Source of the DNA: Fusarium oxysporum f. sp. lycopersici 4287
Lineage: Eukaryota > Ascomycota > Sordariomycetes > Hypocreales > Nectriaceae
Assembly (NCBI RefSeq): GCF_000149955.1
Contig: NC_030986.1
Location: 948,787-1,012,786, forward strand
Direction: 5' to 3'
Length of the DNA stretch: 64,000 nucleotides
Below the pieces are notes generated by a model. It had not been told where the DNA came from and searched no databases. It saw nothing but the letters and a program-made list of their open reading frames with translations. Of this stretch, positions 1 through 10,124 are shown piece by piece; positions within the stretch are counted from its first letter, which is position 1, and each line of letters starts with the position of its first letter. Both the position numbers and the translations under genes were made by a program.

Positions 1-816
1 GATACCCTCTGGCCAACGAGTGTCTCGACTGTGTTTCTTCACGAGGAGGTTTCGTCGTGGGCCGTATGTATACCCTCGGAACGTTTGCGACGGTTTGTGT
101 ATGTCGATACTGTGGGTTTCCTGTTACGTCGGATGCGGCGTGGAAAGAGTATGAGTTCCATCGGGTGTGTTATAGGCGATATCGGATGATACTGCTGTAC
201 TATTTTTTGGTCGGTTGTGCGCAGAGTACGATTACCATTGTAGCAGCGTCGTTGTGTTGGAAGTATTACAAAAAGCAGAAGCTGGTTCTTGGACCTACAG
301 TGGTAAGTGAGTGAATATGAGGTAAGAGTGCTGTGCTGACGAGTGTAGGTTAACTTTCTCATGGCGTGTTGGGTGTTTTGCTTGAGTATGGTAAGAGGCA
401 CAGAGTTGAGGACTTATCACTGGTCTTTACTTCTAGAAATGGGTATTTTGGGACTTTGGATTCCGCCCCTTACAGGTGTTGTTAGGACCATGGAAAAAAG
501 ATCCGAGGGGGTTCGAGCAGCAGACATTGCAACAATCTTTTTCATTGCTTGCAACATGTAAGTCTATGAGCCTACAACAAAAAGAACATTCTGACAAATC
601 AGACTATTTCGTTTCATCAATGTTCTTGGCAACACACTCCTTGTCTCCGAATACAAGCTCTGGCGCCGCTACATGCCGAATCAATCAAGGCCAAGTCGAA
701 TCCTCAACAAAGTCATTGCGTTTCTCATCTTCTGGACGTACCCACCAAGCATTGAGCAAAAGTTCCCGGGGAAATGGTGGTTTTCCAGTCAGAACACTCA
801 GGCTGGAGGTGTTTGA
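1..816 (+). CDS. 3' part of a multi-pass membrane protein of unknown function (partial)
   Basis: The 5' end lies outside the window. Three exons keep one reading frame: 3-302, 349-557 and 603-816, joined by two short GT-AG introns of 46 and 45 bp. The second splice completes an ATA codon and leads into a frame running to TGA at 814-816. The protein has several hydrophobic stretches: one around MILLYYFLVGCAQSTITIV, one near HWSLLLEMGILGLW, one around ADIATIFFIACNILF, and one near KVIAFLIFWTYPP. It ends in a short polar tail. I recognise no family. The exon structure is inferred from frame continuity and splice consensus only, and the first exon may begin with further upstream splicing. The next gene lies on the other strand, so the two converge. 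Confidence 0.55.
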
Positions 817-1269
817 CGCGGCAGATGGTGGATGGTCTGGGGAAACGGGACTTGCAATCTGGGGTAGATCCGGAGACACGGAGGGCGTGGCGGTGAAACG
901 GTTCAATTGGTCGCTCAAGTTGCAGTCACTCCTTTTTCTTCTTCTTCATTTTCACATGAGATCAGATCAGATCTAGTTACGTCTTGTTCATCTTCTCAGG
1001 ACATGGTTCTTGGAAGATTATGGGGAAAGGCTTGGCTATGCAATGCAGGTCACTTCAGCTCAACAACTCAATCATGCGCTCGTGGGAGATTGGATTATGT
1101 TACTACGCACGATATCATGGCGTTGCTAGGTCTCACTAAATGTGCTTGTTTCACGAACGGATTCTAGATTTGACATCCTTGACTTTCAGGAGATTATGTC
1201 GACGAGGCAACTCGGTAAAACTTGCTCATTTTTAAGAAACTCCTGCTATGATTACTTGAGAATCTCTTC
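817..1269. other. Convergent intergenic region
   Basis: Sequence between two convergent genes, presumably both 3' UTRs. Short open frames here have no recognisable protein character. Nothing else seen. Confidence 0.6.
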
Positions 1270-2016
1270 CTAGTTGGCATGCTTCTTGGTCGTCGTCTCG
1301 GTGTGATTGCTAGCAACTCGGGGATCACGGAACCCTTGGCTCTGATCACCGCGCTCAGCGACATCACCTCCTCCTTGCCCAAAAGCGCCCTGGAATGACT
1401 GCCGAGCTGACTGATCATTGCTATTCTTGCTGCTACTGCTGCTGCCACCCTTGTTATTGCTGTCGTCGCCACCACCTGATTTGTCCACTCTTGGCTGGTG
1501 TTGGTCGTGCTTCGTCGCGTCTCTCTTGGTTGGCGTGCCATCGTAGTTGCTAGCCACTCTCGTATCCTTGGCCTCCTTTCCAGACCCATCACCAGCTTTG
1601 GATCCTCCAGTGCCAAACAAACCACCTAGCATTCCACTGCCATGAGAAGTGCTCGATGTACCGGGCTGGTCCTTGGCAGACATCTCAACTGAAGTTCGAA
1701 CGTTGGAACCGCCACCGCCAACTCCGCCGCCTACTCCACCGCTGGGAAGCTTCTCGGGAGGTGCTGTGGTGCCCTCTTTGCGGTTCGAGTTGGCGTGGCT
1801 AAGCTCGTGGCCGCCTGTGACGGCATTTCCTCCAATGCCGGCGCCGCTGAGTCCTTCGGCCTTTTTGGCCTCCGCGCGACCCTTGCGATCTTGCTCAGGT
1901 GTGGTTTCGGGCTTGGATCTGCCTAGATAGTAGACACCTGCACCGAGAGCTGCTACGCCTGAAATGATAGGAACTGCAGCGGAACCTTGTTGGCCAGCAC
2001 CGAAAACTGCCTTCAT
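1270..2016 (-). CDS. Gly/Ser-rich membrane-anchored protein, unknown function (248 aa)
   Basis: Single-exon frame. I chose the ATG at 2014-2016 because it has a good Kozak context (CACCATCAAAATG) and directly precedes the hydrophobic segment; the frame is also open upstream. Residues about 10-32 form one predicted membrane segment (SAAVPIISGVAALGAGVYYL). The rest is hydrophilic, disordered and rich in Gly, Ser, Lys and Asp. It includes a GGVGGGVGGGG run and a Ser/Asn run. Two related short segments occur, one as DTRVASNYDGTPTKR and one at the C-terminus as DPRVASNHTETTTKK. I know no function. The layout, a short anchor followed by a long disordered region, would suit a small organelle or ER anchored protein, but that is inference. 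Expression is unproven, and the composition gives few homology anchors. Confidence 0.72.
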   Translation of the reverse strand: MKAVFGAGQQGSAAVPIISGVAALGAGVYYLGRSKPETTPEQDRKGRAEAKKAEGLSGAGIGGNAVTGGHELSHANSNRKEGTTAPPEKLPSGGVGGGVGGGGSNVRTSVEMSAKDQPGTSSTSHGSGMLGGLFGTGGSKAGDGSGKEAKDTRVASNYDGTPTKRDATKHDQHQPRVDKSGGGDDSNNKGGSSSSSKNSNDQSARQSFQGAFGQGGGDVAERGDQSQGFRDPRVASNHTETTTKKHAN

Positions 2017-2516
2017 TTTGATGGTGCTTTTAAGATGTGATATTAGAGTGTTTAGAATTGATGCGTTGTAGAGCAATAGAATGAGATCAATTGGACAATG
2101 TTTGGTGAAGAGAATGGATTTCTCTCTTCTGTTTGTTTTCTACTGTCTCTGTCTGTGACGTCGTTGATACAGTCATGACGGATGGGCTACTCATGATGAC
2201 AACATAGATGTGTAAGTCCATACCATAAACAGCAAGACGTCAGGGACCAGAGCAAGCCATGATGGGTCATTTATCGATAATGATGAGCTTTTCATTAGGG
2301 GAGAAAACCATTGAGTCTTATAATCACGATGAGGTTATAAAACGGCGATTGAATGTGTAAATCATCACGATCGAGTCGAGTTGATAGCATGCAACTTGTG
2401 GGCCAGATATCATCAATGACGGCGTGAGTTGGTTGTCATTCACTGCCCAATAGATTGTGAGGGTCGGTCTTTTGTTCTTCCGATGACACCGGAAATACAG
2501 GACTGCAAAGTATCGT

Positions 2517-2580
2517 ATTTTTAGCGAGCTCACTAAAAGGCGGAACCGCGATTTAGCGTAAAACTAAATCACGGAGCCGC
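2517..2580. repeat. Two adjacent imperfect palindromes
   Basis: The first is 2518-2537, TTTTAG-C-GAGCTC-A-CTAAAA, a 20-bp palindrome broken only by one mismatched pair. The second lies at about 2540-2580. Its arms are GCGGAACCGCGATTTAG and CTAAATCACGGAGCCGC, which pair at 14 of 17 positions around a short loop. No target-site duplication could be confirmed. They may be termini of a decayed DNA element or a structured regulatory site. Confidence 0.55.
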
Positions 2581-2843
2581 AGTCAACCATTGTTTCCCCT
2601 CATCTCAGGGCGTTGCAGGGGTTGAAGGGATCAGAATCTGGGGCAATGGGGAAAGGGACTTCTTCAGAGTCTGAACGTTCTTGGCCTTGGACGTGACGAT
2701 CGATGGACTTTTGTATTGATGGTGGAATCAGGTGACAGTCAAAGCTGAATTGTGTGCTTTGACCGTTGAGATGCTCCTCTATTCATTGTTGGCAGAGATA
2801 CAGCATATCAGATACTGAATTGGAGAAGAGGGTTACATTTCTC

Positions 2844-2862
2844 GAGTCAGTCAACAACCGTT
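2844..2862 (+). repeat. 19-bp direct repeat, copy 1
   Basis: GAGTCAGTCAACAACCGTT occurs here and again at 28379-28397 in the same orientation. Both copies are in non-coding sequence. The meaning is unknown. Confidence 0.6.
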
Positions 2863-4226
2863 ACAGCGTGTAACTGTCTATGCAGCCATACAGAGATTAA
2901 ACGCTTTCAGCAGCCGGTCCCCTCTGCCAGCCCAACTAAACTGGAACGCATCATAATCGACCCATCAACAAAAGCTTCTTGTCCCAGACACTGACTTATA
3001 CGTACCCTGCCACGTTGCCCCTACACCTCTACAGTAACCTTATAGGCCTTCGCCGTAAATCTCATATACATACATCCTATAGTGATGTCCACTCATCTGG
3101 CAGCGGATCCGAAGTTCTGCTTCTTAGACCACCAACACGAACCCAACTCTAAGATTCACGGAGGTAGTACCAGTCCGGGGCCCCGGTGATCTCTGATACG
3201 TATCCATAATATACACATTTGTTGGTATTTTCGATCCTTTCCCCAGAATGCCGTTTCCAAGCCATCTGTTCTTCTCTGTTGTGTTGTTCTCTTATGTCTT
3301 GTATAAGCCACTATGTCTTCCCCTCACAGCAACTCGGCTGGCCGGAGAATAACCTAAAGTCAATCTTGCCTCTCGATATAGACTATCCTCAACTAGCAAT
3401 TGATACGCGTAGAACATTCACTCTCCCCCAAAAGAATCCCCCCGCACAAATGCATCAACGGTGAGGCTGCTCCCTCCCTAGTCCCTGTCTCCCTCAGCCG
3501 GGCGAAGGGATCGTGTGGAGATGGTGGCATCTGGGGTTAGAGAACTGAACTCCAACTCAAGGTCTTAGCGCTGCCAATCTAATTCCTCCCCCCGCAACGC
3601 AAACACGCACGCCAGGCTGGGGTAGGATATTACACTCTTTAGGCTGCGAGAGGTTAGACTGTGACAAACTCGTCGAATCGGAGAGTTAGTCCTCTTCTCC
3701 AATCCTGCTGTGGCTTTGATGAATCGAAGACATGCTTGACTCGGATGACACGGCGCCAATGCAACCAAAACCAAACCAAACCTCGTGCTTCTAGACGGAC
3801 AGGCGGGCTGATCTTCTTGACGCTCAGATGCCGTTGTTGTTCCTCTTCTCCTAGTGGTGGAGATCTGCGACTGAATAGACAGTCCATACAGGACCTGGGG
3901 AAGCAAAAAAGCAAAGCAACATGAACCAAACATGCAACATGGGGCCGGATCAAAGGGTGGCGCCCCTGTTCCGTGCCAATCTGGGGGACCAGGCTTGGCT
4001 TTTGAGCTTATGTCTCCGTATTGGCTTGCAATTCATATATATTAGGGGAGCTATGGCCTGATATAAGTCCCTTCCTTGTCCCTGCATCTGCATTGACTTG
4101 TTGTCTCTCCTCTTCATTATCCCACAATCTGATTTCGATTCTATATACCATTGCGACTCTTCTCCTTTTCACTAAGAAAGAAAAGTCTCTTCCCAACAAA
4201 CTTCCATCCTGGACGAAATCACCATC

Positions 4227-5304
4227 ATGGCCGCTACCACCGAGCACAGCGAGCAATTCAACGAGAAGCATGATGGCCTCAATGGCTTTGATCCTGAGGC
4301 TCAGCGCCTGGAGAGCTTGAACAGGTTGCGAACTGCTCAGAGTGTTCAGATGAGCCCTGAGTTGTTTGAGAAGCTTTACCTTTCGCCTATGAACCAGGTC
4401 AAGGGAGATCTTCGACAGACATTTGGAAACCCTACACCTATGTATGCGGATTTCATCTCTATTTACAGTGATGTCGATTGCTGACAACTATTGTAGTGCT
4501 CTGGTTGGTTTCCTCCTCGCTTTCACACCCCTGACTTGCGATCTCATGGGCTGGCGAGGCGCTGGTGGCAGTGGTGCTGCCTCAAAGTACGTCTTCATCC
4601 CGTAACACCCCCTGTTACTCCTTCTAACGTTGGTATCAGCGCCGTCTACGTCTTCATGGGCGGTCTTCTCATGATCATCGGTGGTATTCTCGAATGGGTT
4701 CTCGGCAACAGTTTCCCAGCCTGCGTCTTCTGCTCTTTCGGTGGTTTCTGGTTCTCTTACGGTGGCACTCTCATCCCTGCCTTTGCTGCCTACGCCTCAT
4801 ATGCTCCCGCCGATGCCACATCCGCTGCTGAAGGTCTTGCTACTCGAGGTTTCAACGCCAGTCTCGGTAAGTCCAAATACTCTGTCGGCTAGTGAGCTTT
4901 GGCTAATGACGTATAGCTTTCTGGCTGCTCTTCATGGGTGTCTTGTCCTTCATCTTCCTCATCTGCGCTTTCCGAACCAACGTTGTCTTTGTCATGATCT
5001 TCTTCAGCTTGACCTTCTGCTTCTTGATGATCACTGCTGCTTTCTGGGCTCTGGCCGATGACTTCACTGGAAACGCAAAGCTCGCACAAAAGCTCCTCGT
5101 GGTATGTAATCTCCTACACTTCACATCTGACCGCCTAATAACTTGTCACAGGCTGGTGGTGCCTTTGGGTTCGTAACATGCATGTCGGGCTGGTACATCC
5201 TCATCGCTGTCCTCTTCGCCATCGTCGATTTCCCCATCCAAATCCCCGTTGGCGACTTGTCCACTGTCATCAAGGGACACAGCGAGAAGGCTCGTCGTGC
5301 TTAA
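4227..5304 (+). CDS. GPR1/FUN34/YaaH (ATO) family acetate/ammonia transporter
   Basis: Five exons: 4227-4441, 4497-4586, 4640-4866, 4917-5101 and 5152-5304, giving 289 aa. The family comprises plasma-membrane carriers for acetate and related short monocarboxylates (AcpA in Aspergillus, Ato1 in yeast), with ammonium export suggested for some yeast members. About 75 cytosolic residues precede six hydrophobic helices. The family signature region reads FGNPTPIALVGF, slightly diverged from the usual NPAPLGL. It is followed by TPLTCDLMGWRGAGG, the GGLLMIIGGILEW helix and FCSFGGFWFSYGGTL, all typical. Splice junctions rebuild the conserved motifs: ATT in GNPTPI and AAC after GAAS. The gene converges on a P450 downstream. 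An AcuM-type regulator of gluconeogenic carbon use lies about 47 kb away, but no link is shown by sequence alone. Confidence 0.95.
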
Positions 5305-6051
5305 GCTGGATATTATGGATTAATATGGAAAAGGGGTTGTAAGGATGATACGCACACCGGGGCATCTCTTTACTGGCGTTGGTGATGGCGTTGAATCATC
5401 CAACAATTGGAAATGGGTGGCTTCTTGTCCGACTTTTTGACCTTGAGATTCGAACTTGATTTAGTTATTGGCTATAACCAAAGGATCTAGTTACTTTATT
5501 AGCGGAAAAGAAAGTGAATATCAGGGACGTTTCCCAAACGCGCTGTGCCACATTAATTATTCGTTTCTGAAGCACCACTGTTTCTTAAGTTTGGGAATGC
5601 AATATGAACTTGGAGGCGAAAGAGAGTGTCTTTTAGTTGACTTTATTGAGCCAGTAGATCTCCTTCAACTTCCACCCAAAATCGCCATGCGCTTAGAACG
5701 GGCCCTAGAAGCGACACAAAGAGGAGACATCCAATAACACCTTATGTAGTTCTTCAATAGTTGGGTAGCTCTAGGGACGGCATTGCGAGAGGGTTTGCGT
5801 CGTACGACATTCCTCCAACTTGGTCCCATTCGACGCTATGAGCACTCAACAATGTTTCTCTTGGGCTACAAGGAATAAATGTGGCTATATGCCAAATTGA
5901 GGTCACCTTGGAAATCACGATGAATAATGAAAGAATTTAAAGGTTATAATATATTGTGAAATCACTGTAACTCCTATACTCCCAAATTCGAAATTCAGCC
6001 TTGCAGACTGCTTCTTGATTTCGGCCCTCTCAAGGCACACTCAAGACCTCT
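5305..6051. other. Convergent intergenic region
   Basis: 3' flanks of the transporter (+) and the P450 (-). An open frame of 89 codons at 5468-5737 has no recognisable family and no splice partner, so I leave it uncalled. Confidence 0.55.
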
Positions 6052-7665
6052 TTAAGCGACGCCTTTCTTTCTGAGAACCACCTTGACATCATCTCCGTAT
6101 CTCTCAAATCCAACATTGAATCCTCCACGTAGAGTCGGCACTCTGAACCCCTCACCAGGAGCAGCTTCAATGTCAAAGGTACGAAGCATAGTGGCAACAA
6201 CAGAGAAGACGATATCGGTACCAAACACGCGACCAGGACACATATTCCCGGCAACTCCAAAAGCTCTGACCTTGCGAACGGCACTTCCAGAGACTTCGCC
6301 CGCTTTGTCGATGAAGCGCGAAGCTTTGAATACCGCGGCATCAGGTCCCCAGTTGTCGACGTCCAAGTTGGATGCACACATTGGAAGCATGAAGATCTCT
6401 CCTTGAGGAACGGCAATGGGATCCGAGTCGGGGAGGTTCAGCATGAAATCATGGCGAGCGATTCGAGCGACTCCTGTCATGTGGAGGCGGAGAGTCTCGT
6501 ACCAAGATGCCATCAGCCAGGGGCACGCAGTGCGGACATTGGCAAAGTCCAGTCGTGGCTTGTCTTCTCCTTCCACATGTTTGAGTTGCTGAACCTCATT
6601 GAGAATGATCTTCATCAACTCTGGGTCCGTCAACAAGTGGCGTGTAAGCCAGACTGCAAGAGTGCTAGTGGTTGCGAGAAGGCCTAGAGCTGAGACCATT
6701 TCAATATGGTAGTAGTCTGGGTTGGTCTCCCAGTTGGGATCACTGTGAGCCACGACGTTGATACTGTGAGCGGTGGTTTTAACACGAGCTTCGCGGTGCT
6801 CGAGATGGAATTCGCGAAGTCTGGTAAGGAGGTATTTGCGAGAGTTCCAGGCTGAGTTTGCTGTAAGCCAAGCGAAGGGCCGCCCAAGAGTATCGAATGT
6901 CTCGCTGAGTTTCCTATAGCTTGTTAGTATATACTGCGAGGATGTCTTGAGCAAAGCTTACATGAACTCATTGGAAAAGTCCTGATCCATACTCCAGGGG
7001 TTGGCAACTCCCCAGACTGCACTCGCTGTAGCAGAGACAGCCAACTCAAACACCCAACGTCCAACAAGAACTTCATTCGTCTCGGGCATCCTCATCACGC
7101 GGTCCCTGATGTTGTTGCTAGAGCGTTGATTGAGGGATACAATGTTCTCGGCGTGTCCAAACTTTTGCTTGTGCAGAGGCTGAGGGTTGTAGCCGAAGAC
7201 AGCCTTGATGGTCTCCTCCTTGAGACCAAAGAGGCGGGGACCAACGTAGACAAGAACTTGAGCAAGACCAGTGTCATTGACGTGACGAGAGAGAACTCGA
7301 TCCATGCTGGGATGACATACGGTGATTCGTGCAAATGGGATGTTGATGGTGAAGATTGGTGCAGTGGTGGATTTGATCAGACGATTGATGTAGCGAGTGC
7401 TGTCGATTGTAAGGCCAAAGAGATGGCCCAACCAGGGGACAACGCCGGAGAGACGGGGGAGATTGGAGATAGAAGGGGTGTCATTAGTGAATGGCTTCTC
7501 CTTGAAGGAGCTTGGAGATGAGAGGAATTGTAAAAGTCTACGAGTTAGGGCTGGAAGAACATAGACAGCAACGGAGAAGAGTATAAAGGTGGGGATGAGG
7601 TTGATGGTGAGGGAGGATAGAGCCTGAGTTTGGAGGATGGAAGACATGTTGAGTTGAGTCAACAC
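6052..7665 (-). CDS. Cytochrome P450, CYP7/CYP8-like type
   Basis: Two exons, 7665-6962 and 6913-6052, separated by a 48-bp intron with a TACTAAC branch site. The protein has 521 aa, or 515 aa if the second ATG at 7647 is used. The N-terminus has one membrane anchor (about residues 20-42), as in ER-bound P450s. The K-helix ExxR is ETLR (about residue 374) and the PERF-like segment is FKASRF. The heme loop is FGVAGNMCPGR with ligand Cys about residue 460. The loop lacks the usual Gly and Arg of FxxGxRxCxG, and the I-helix reads GLLATTSTLAVW rather than the usual acidic-Thr pair. Both traits recall the CYP7/CYP8 branch (sterol hydroxylases, prostacyclin synthase and fungal relatives). The substrate cannot be told from sequence. 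No backbone synthase or other pathway gene is adjacent, so a secondary-metabolite role is not supported here. Confidence 0.94.
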
Positions 7666-9784
7666 TAATCAATAGGATAACAGGACTAAGATGCTTGTGA
7701 TTGAGATGATGAGATGATTGCCCTGGTGAACCTCTTCTTTCGTCTGGCCATCTCTTCCACTTATACAACTCCAAGATAGAGCTTCTCCTCAACTCCAAAC
7801 ACCCTCATCGTGATCGACTTCGAGTCTCGACAAATCTCTCCACCAACTTCAACTGTGAATAAGCCCAAAGGTCTGGACTAGCAAACTCGCCATATCACAT
7901 TCACAATTGCATCTCTTATCACATGAAGAATGCCTCCAAGACCACGACCTAGCAAATTCTCGAGCCACATGTATCCAGACAAGACTTGAATACCCAATGG
8001 ACTCGAATAATTTTCATGTTTGTCGTTACACAGGATCCAGGATAGAGTTTGATATTGTTGGAAAGACATATATGCAGTTGGCTCCCTTTTCTAAAGGAGT
8101 GGGTGTACACGGCGATGCCTTCACTTGTGAACAACCCAACAGACATTCTAGATCCGGCGATGCCTTGGGAGTTGTCAATAGTTCATCAGCAACGCCTAGG
8201 ATTGCAACGCCTTCTCTGACGCCTCTTCTTATGTCCTTATGTCTCTCATATTGTAGGGAGCAAGGAGTTGGTGGCGTATGCATTTGGGGTTGGACCAACT
8301 TGTGCTGATAACATAGCATTGCGGTGAGAAACGTTCATCTGTGTAATGCTAATAGCCGTTGCGTTTTATTTGACTTTCCAACGTCTAGGCTAAGTATATA
8401 GTTCTTCAAGAGACGGCAAGTCTAAAGTGTGTAGCTTTGTTAATAGACCTCTGTACCTTAGACCAAGGACACAAGTTGAAGTATATCACGCCCCAGGCTA
8501 CGAACCAACAGACCGCTGGAATCTCCGAATGAAAACGACTGTGTGTAATCTTTCTGTTTTTAGACACCTTCGTTCAGATCTCCAGGTCCAAGTCTTTGGG
8601 TCACAGGCTAATTGTACAGCACCCTCTTAGTCGCCTCAACCCATGCAGACATATCGCCATCAAAAGTCTAGATCTACAACAAACAAATCACTTTCTCGGA
8701 TCGGTGCGAATCCGGCCGAATGTGGCTCCAGCCAGGTCTTCGGGCGCCGAGGAGAACAACGCCGAGTATAGTCGGTGTGAGTGTTGGACGCCATGATTTG
8801 ACCAGAGGAGGGATGTTGTTCTACACTCCGGGTATTGGATCTTGCGTCGATTAGGTAGGTGACGCTTGTATCACCAGACTCATCTGGATCGTCAACGGAG
8901 GATTATCACACGCGTTGGTAGGGCTGCGACCAACGGTGGCGTGAATCTTTACTCCTCCAGCGGTGCACGATCCAGGGATCTACGCTCACATGAAAGAGGT
9001 CTTATACATGGCTGTGGAACGGTTCTTAACTTGATTGGATATAGTGGTAAGGTTGTATAACGGGCGTTAATTATAGGATATGTACTGGAATGCCGTTGGA
9101 TGTTGGTGTCGGGTTTGGCTGGCTGGTGAGACGGTACACTGCTAAAGAATCGACTGGGTGGAATTGCTCATACATCATTTCGTCTCTAATAAGGCTCGAA
9201 TTTAGTAAAAAGATGATCCGGTGTATTGTTTGTAAGCTCTTGGATTCTATGCAGTTGGCTGTTCATGTTTCATCGGTTGGAATGTTAAGATCGGAGTTGC
9301 CTCAAGACAAAACATGCCTCAATTGACAAACTGCATATGAGTGCGACATGTTTTTCAATTTCACACTTGGGGAAAGACTGCAGTCATCTGGAACTAATGT
9401 CTAGGGTGCAGAGGCAACTTGTCATGTCTGTTGCTTGTCTCAACTTATTGCCTACAGGTTTACACGAGCCACTTGCACAAGAATACAAATATCACTGGTA
9501 CGATTGCTGTGAGGGCGCCATTTATTGGTAATAGCTTATCACAAAGTGAGCTTTCATATCTATAAAGCTTCAGTGTGAAGGGGGTGTAAGCGATCTGAAA
9601 GACGTGGATGTTGGATGAGTGTTGCACTTTACCCAGTAACGCAAACTAGTTCTCTCAACTATAAGAGAACTACCTGGGCATCGAACGTTTACTACGAGGC
9701 TTTATTATGTCACATGCTGTGAGTGATTTCTCGAATTTCACCCGAAGTATAAATGCATATCCATCTCGCTGATGAGTATCATGA

Positions 9785-9791
9785 TGACTCA
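9785..9791 (+). promoter_or_regulatory. Putative CPC1/Gcn4-type site TGACTCA
   Basis: Perfect match to the bZIP general-control element TGASTCA, about 335 bp upstream of the arg8 start codon. It is the first of three such motifs in this promoter. The role is inferred from known cross-pathway control of amino-acid biosynthetic genes in fungi. Confidence 0.5.
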
Positions 9792-9907
9792 GTTTGGAGA
9801 GCATTGGTCTCTGAACAGCAAGACAATACGACAAGGGCGCGCCTTGAAGGTTTTCTCAATATAAAATTTATCGTAAATTAACAAGGATTAAATATGATTC
9901 CATTGTT

Positions 9908-9914
9908 TGAGTCA
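9908..9914 (+). promoter_or_regulatory. Putative CPC1/Gcn4-type site TGAGTCA
   Basis: Perfect TGASTCA match about 215 bp upstream of the arg8 start. Spacing and repetition with the neighbouring motifs support function, but binding is not shown. Confidence 0.5.
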
Positions 9915-9951
9915 AAATGTCTCCATATTGGATCCTTTTTTGGCAGGGAAG

Positions 9952-9957
9952 TGACTC
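9952..9957 (+). promoter_or_regulatory. Putative CPC1/Gcn4-type half-consensus TGACTC
   Basis: TGACTC, with the last base of the heptamer changed to G, about 170 bp upstream of the arg8 start. It is the weakest of the three motifs. Confidence 0.4.
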
Positions 9958-10124
9958 GAATAAAGTTTTTAGTGTCAAAACTGAACTGCGATAGCGGAGG
10001 CGATTGATAAGATAAGAATCACAAATATTCTCTCTTCCCCTCCAAACGCAATTACACTTAACCTTGCATTTCCTCTCTTTTCCCTTCTATTAGTCACTAA
10101 TTCCCTCTATAATACACAATCGCA

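Larger units (their letters stand above)
2017..4226. other. 2.2 kb divergent intergenic region
   Basis: Shared upstream region of the Gly/Ser-rich protein (-) and the ATO transporter (+). It contains two palindromic structures near 2.5 kb and one copy of a 19-bp direct repeat (annotated separately). The last 120 bp before the transporter ATG are pyrimidine-rich, as is common in fungal leaders. A CATATATATT stretch near 4032 could act as a TATA element. No convincing gene seen. Confidence 0.6.
7666..10124. other. 2.5 kb divergent intergenic region
   Basis: Upstream region shared by the P450 (-) and arg8 (+). Short frames here (for example 7907-8308) show no family features. Three TGASTC motifs sit in the last 350 bp before arg8 (listed separately), followed by pyrimidine-rich leader sequence and TATAATA near 10110. 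Confidence 0.6.

Noticed and set aside
5440..5465. Possible tRNA B-box (GTTCGAATC on the minus strand)
   Set aside because: No matching A-box or acceptor stem nearby, so no cloverleaf forms.
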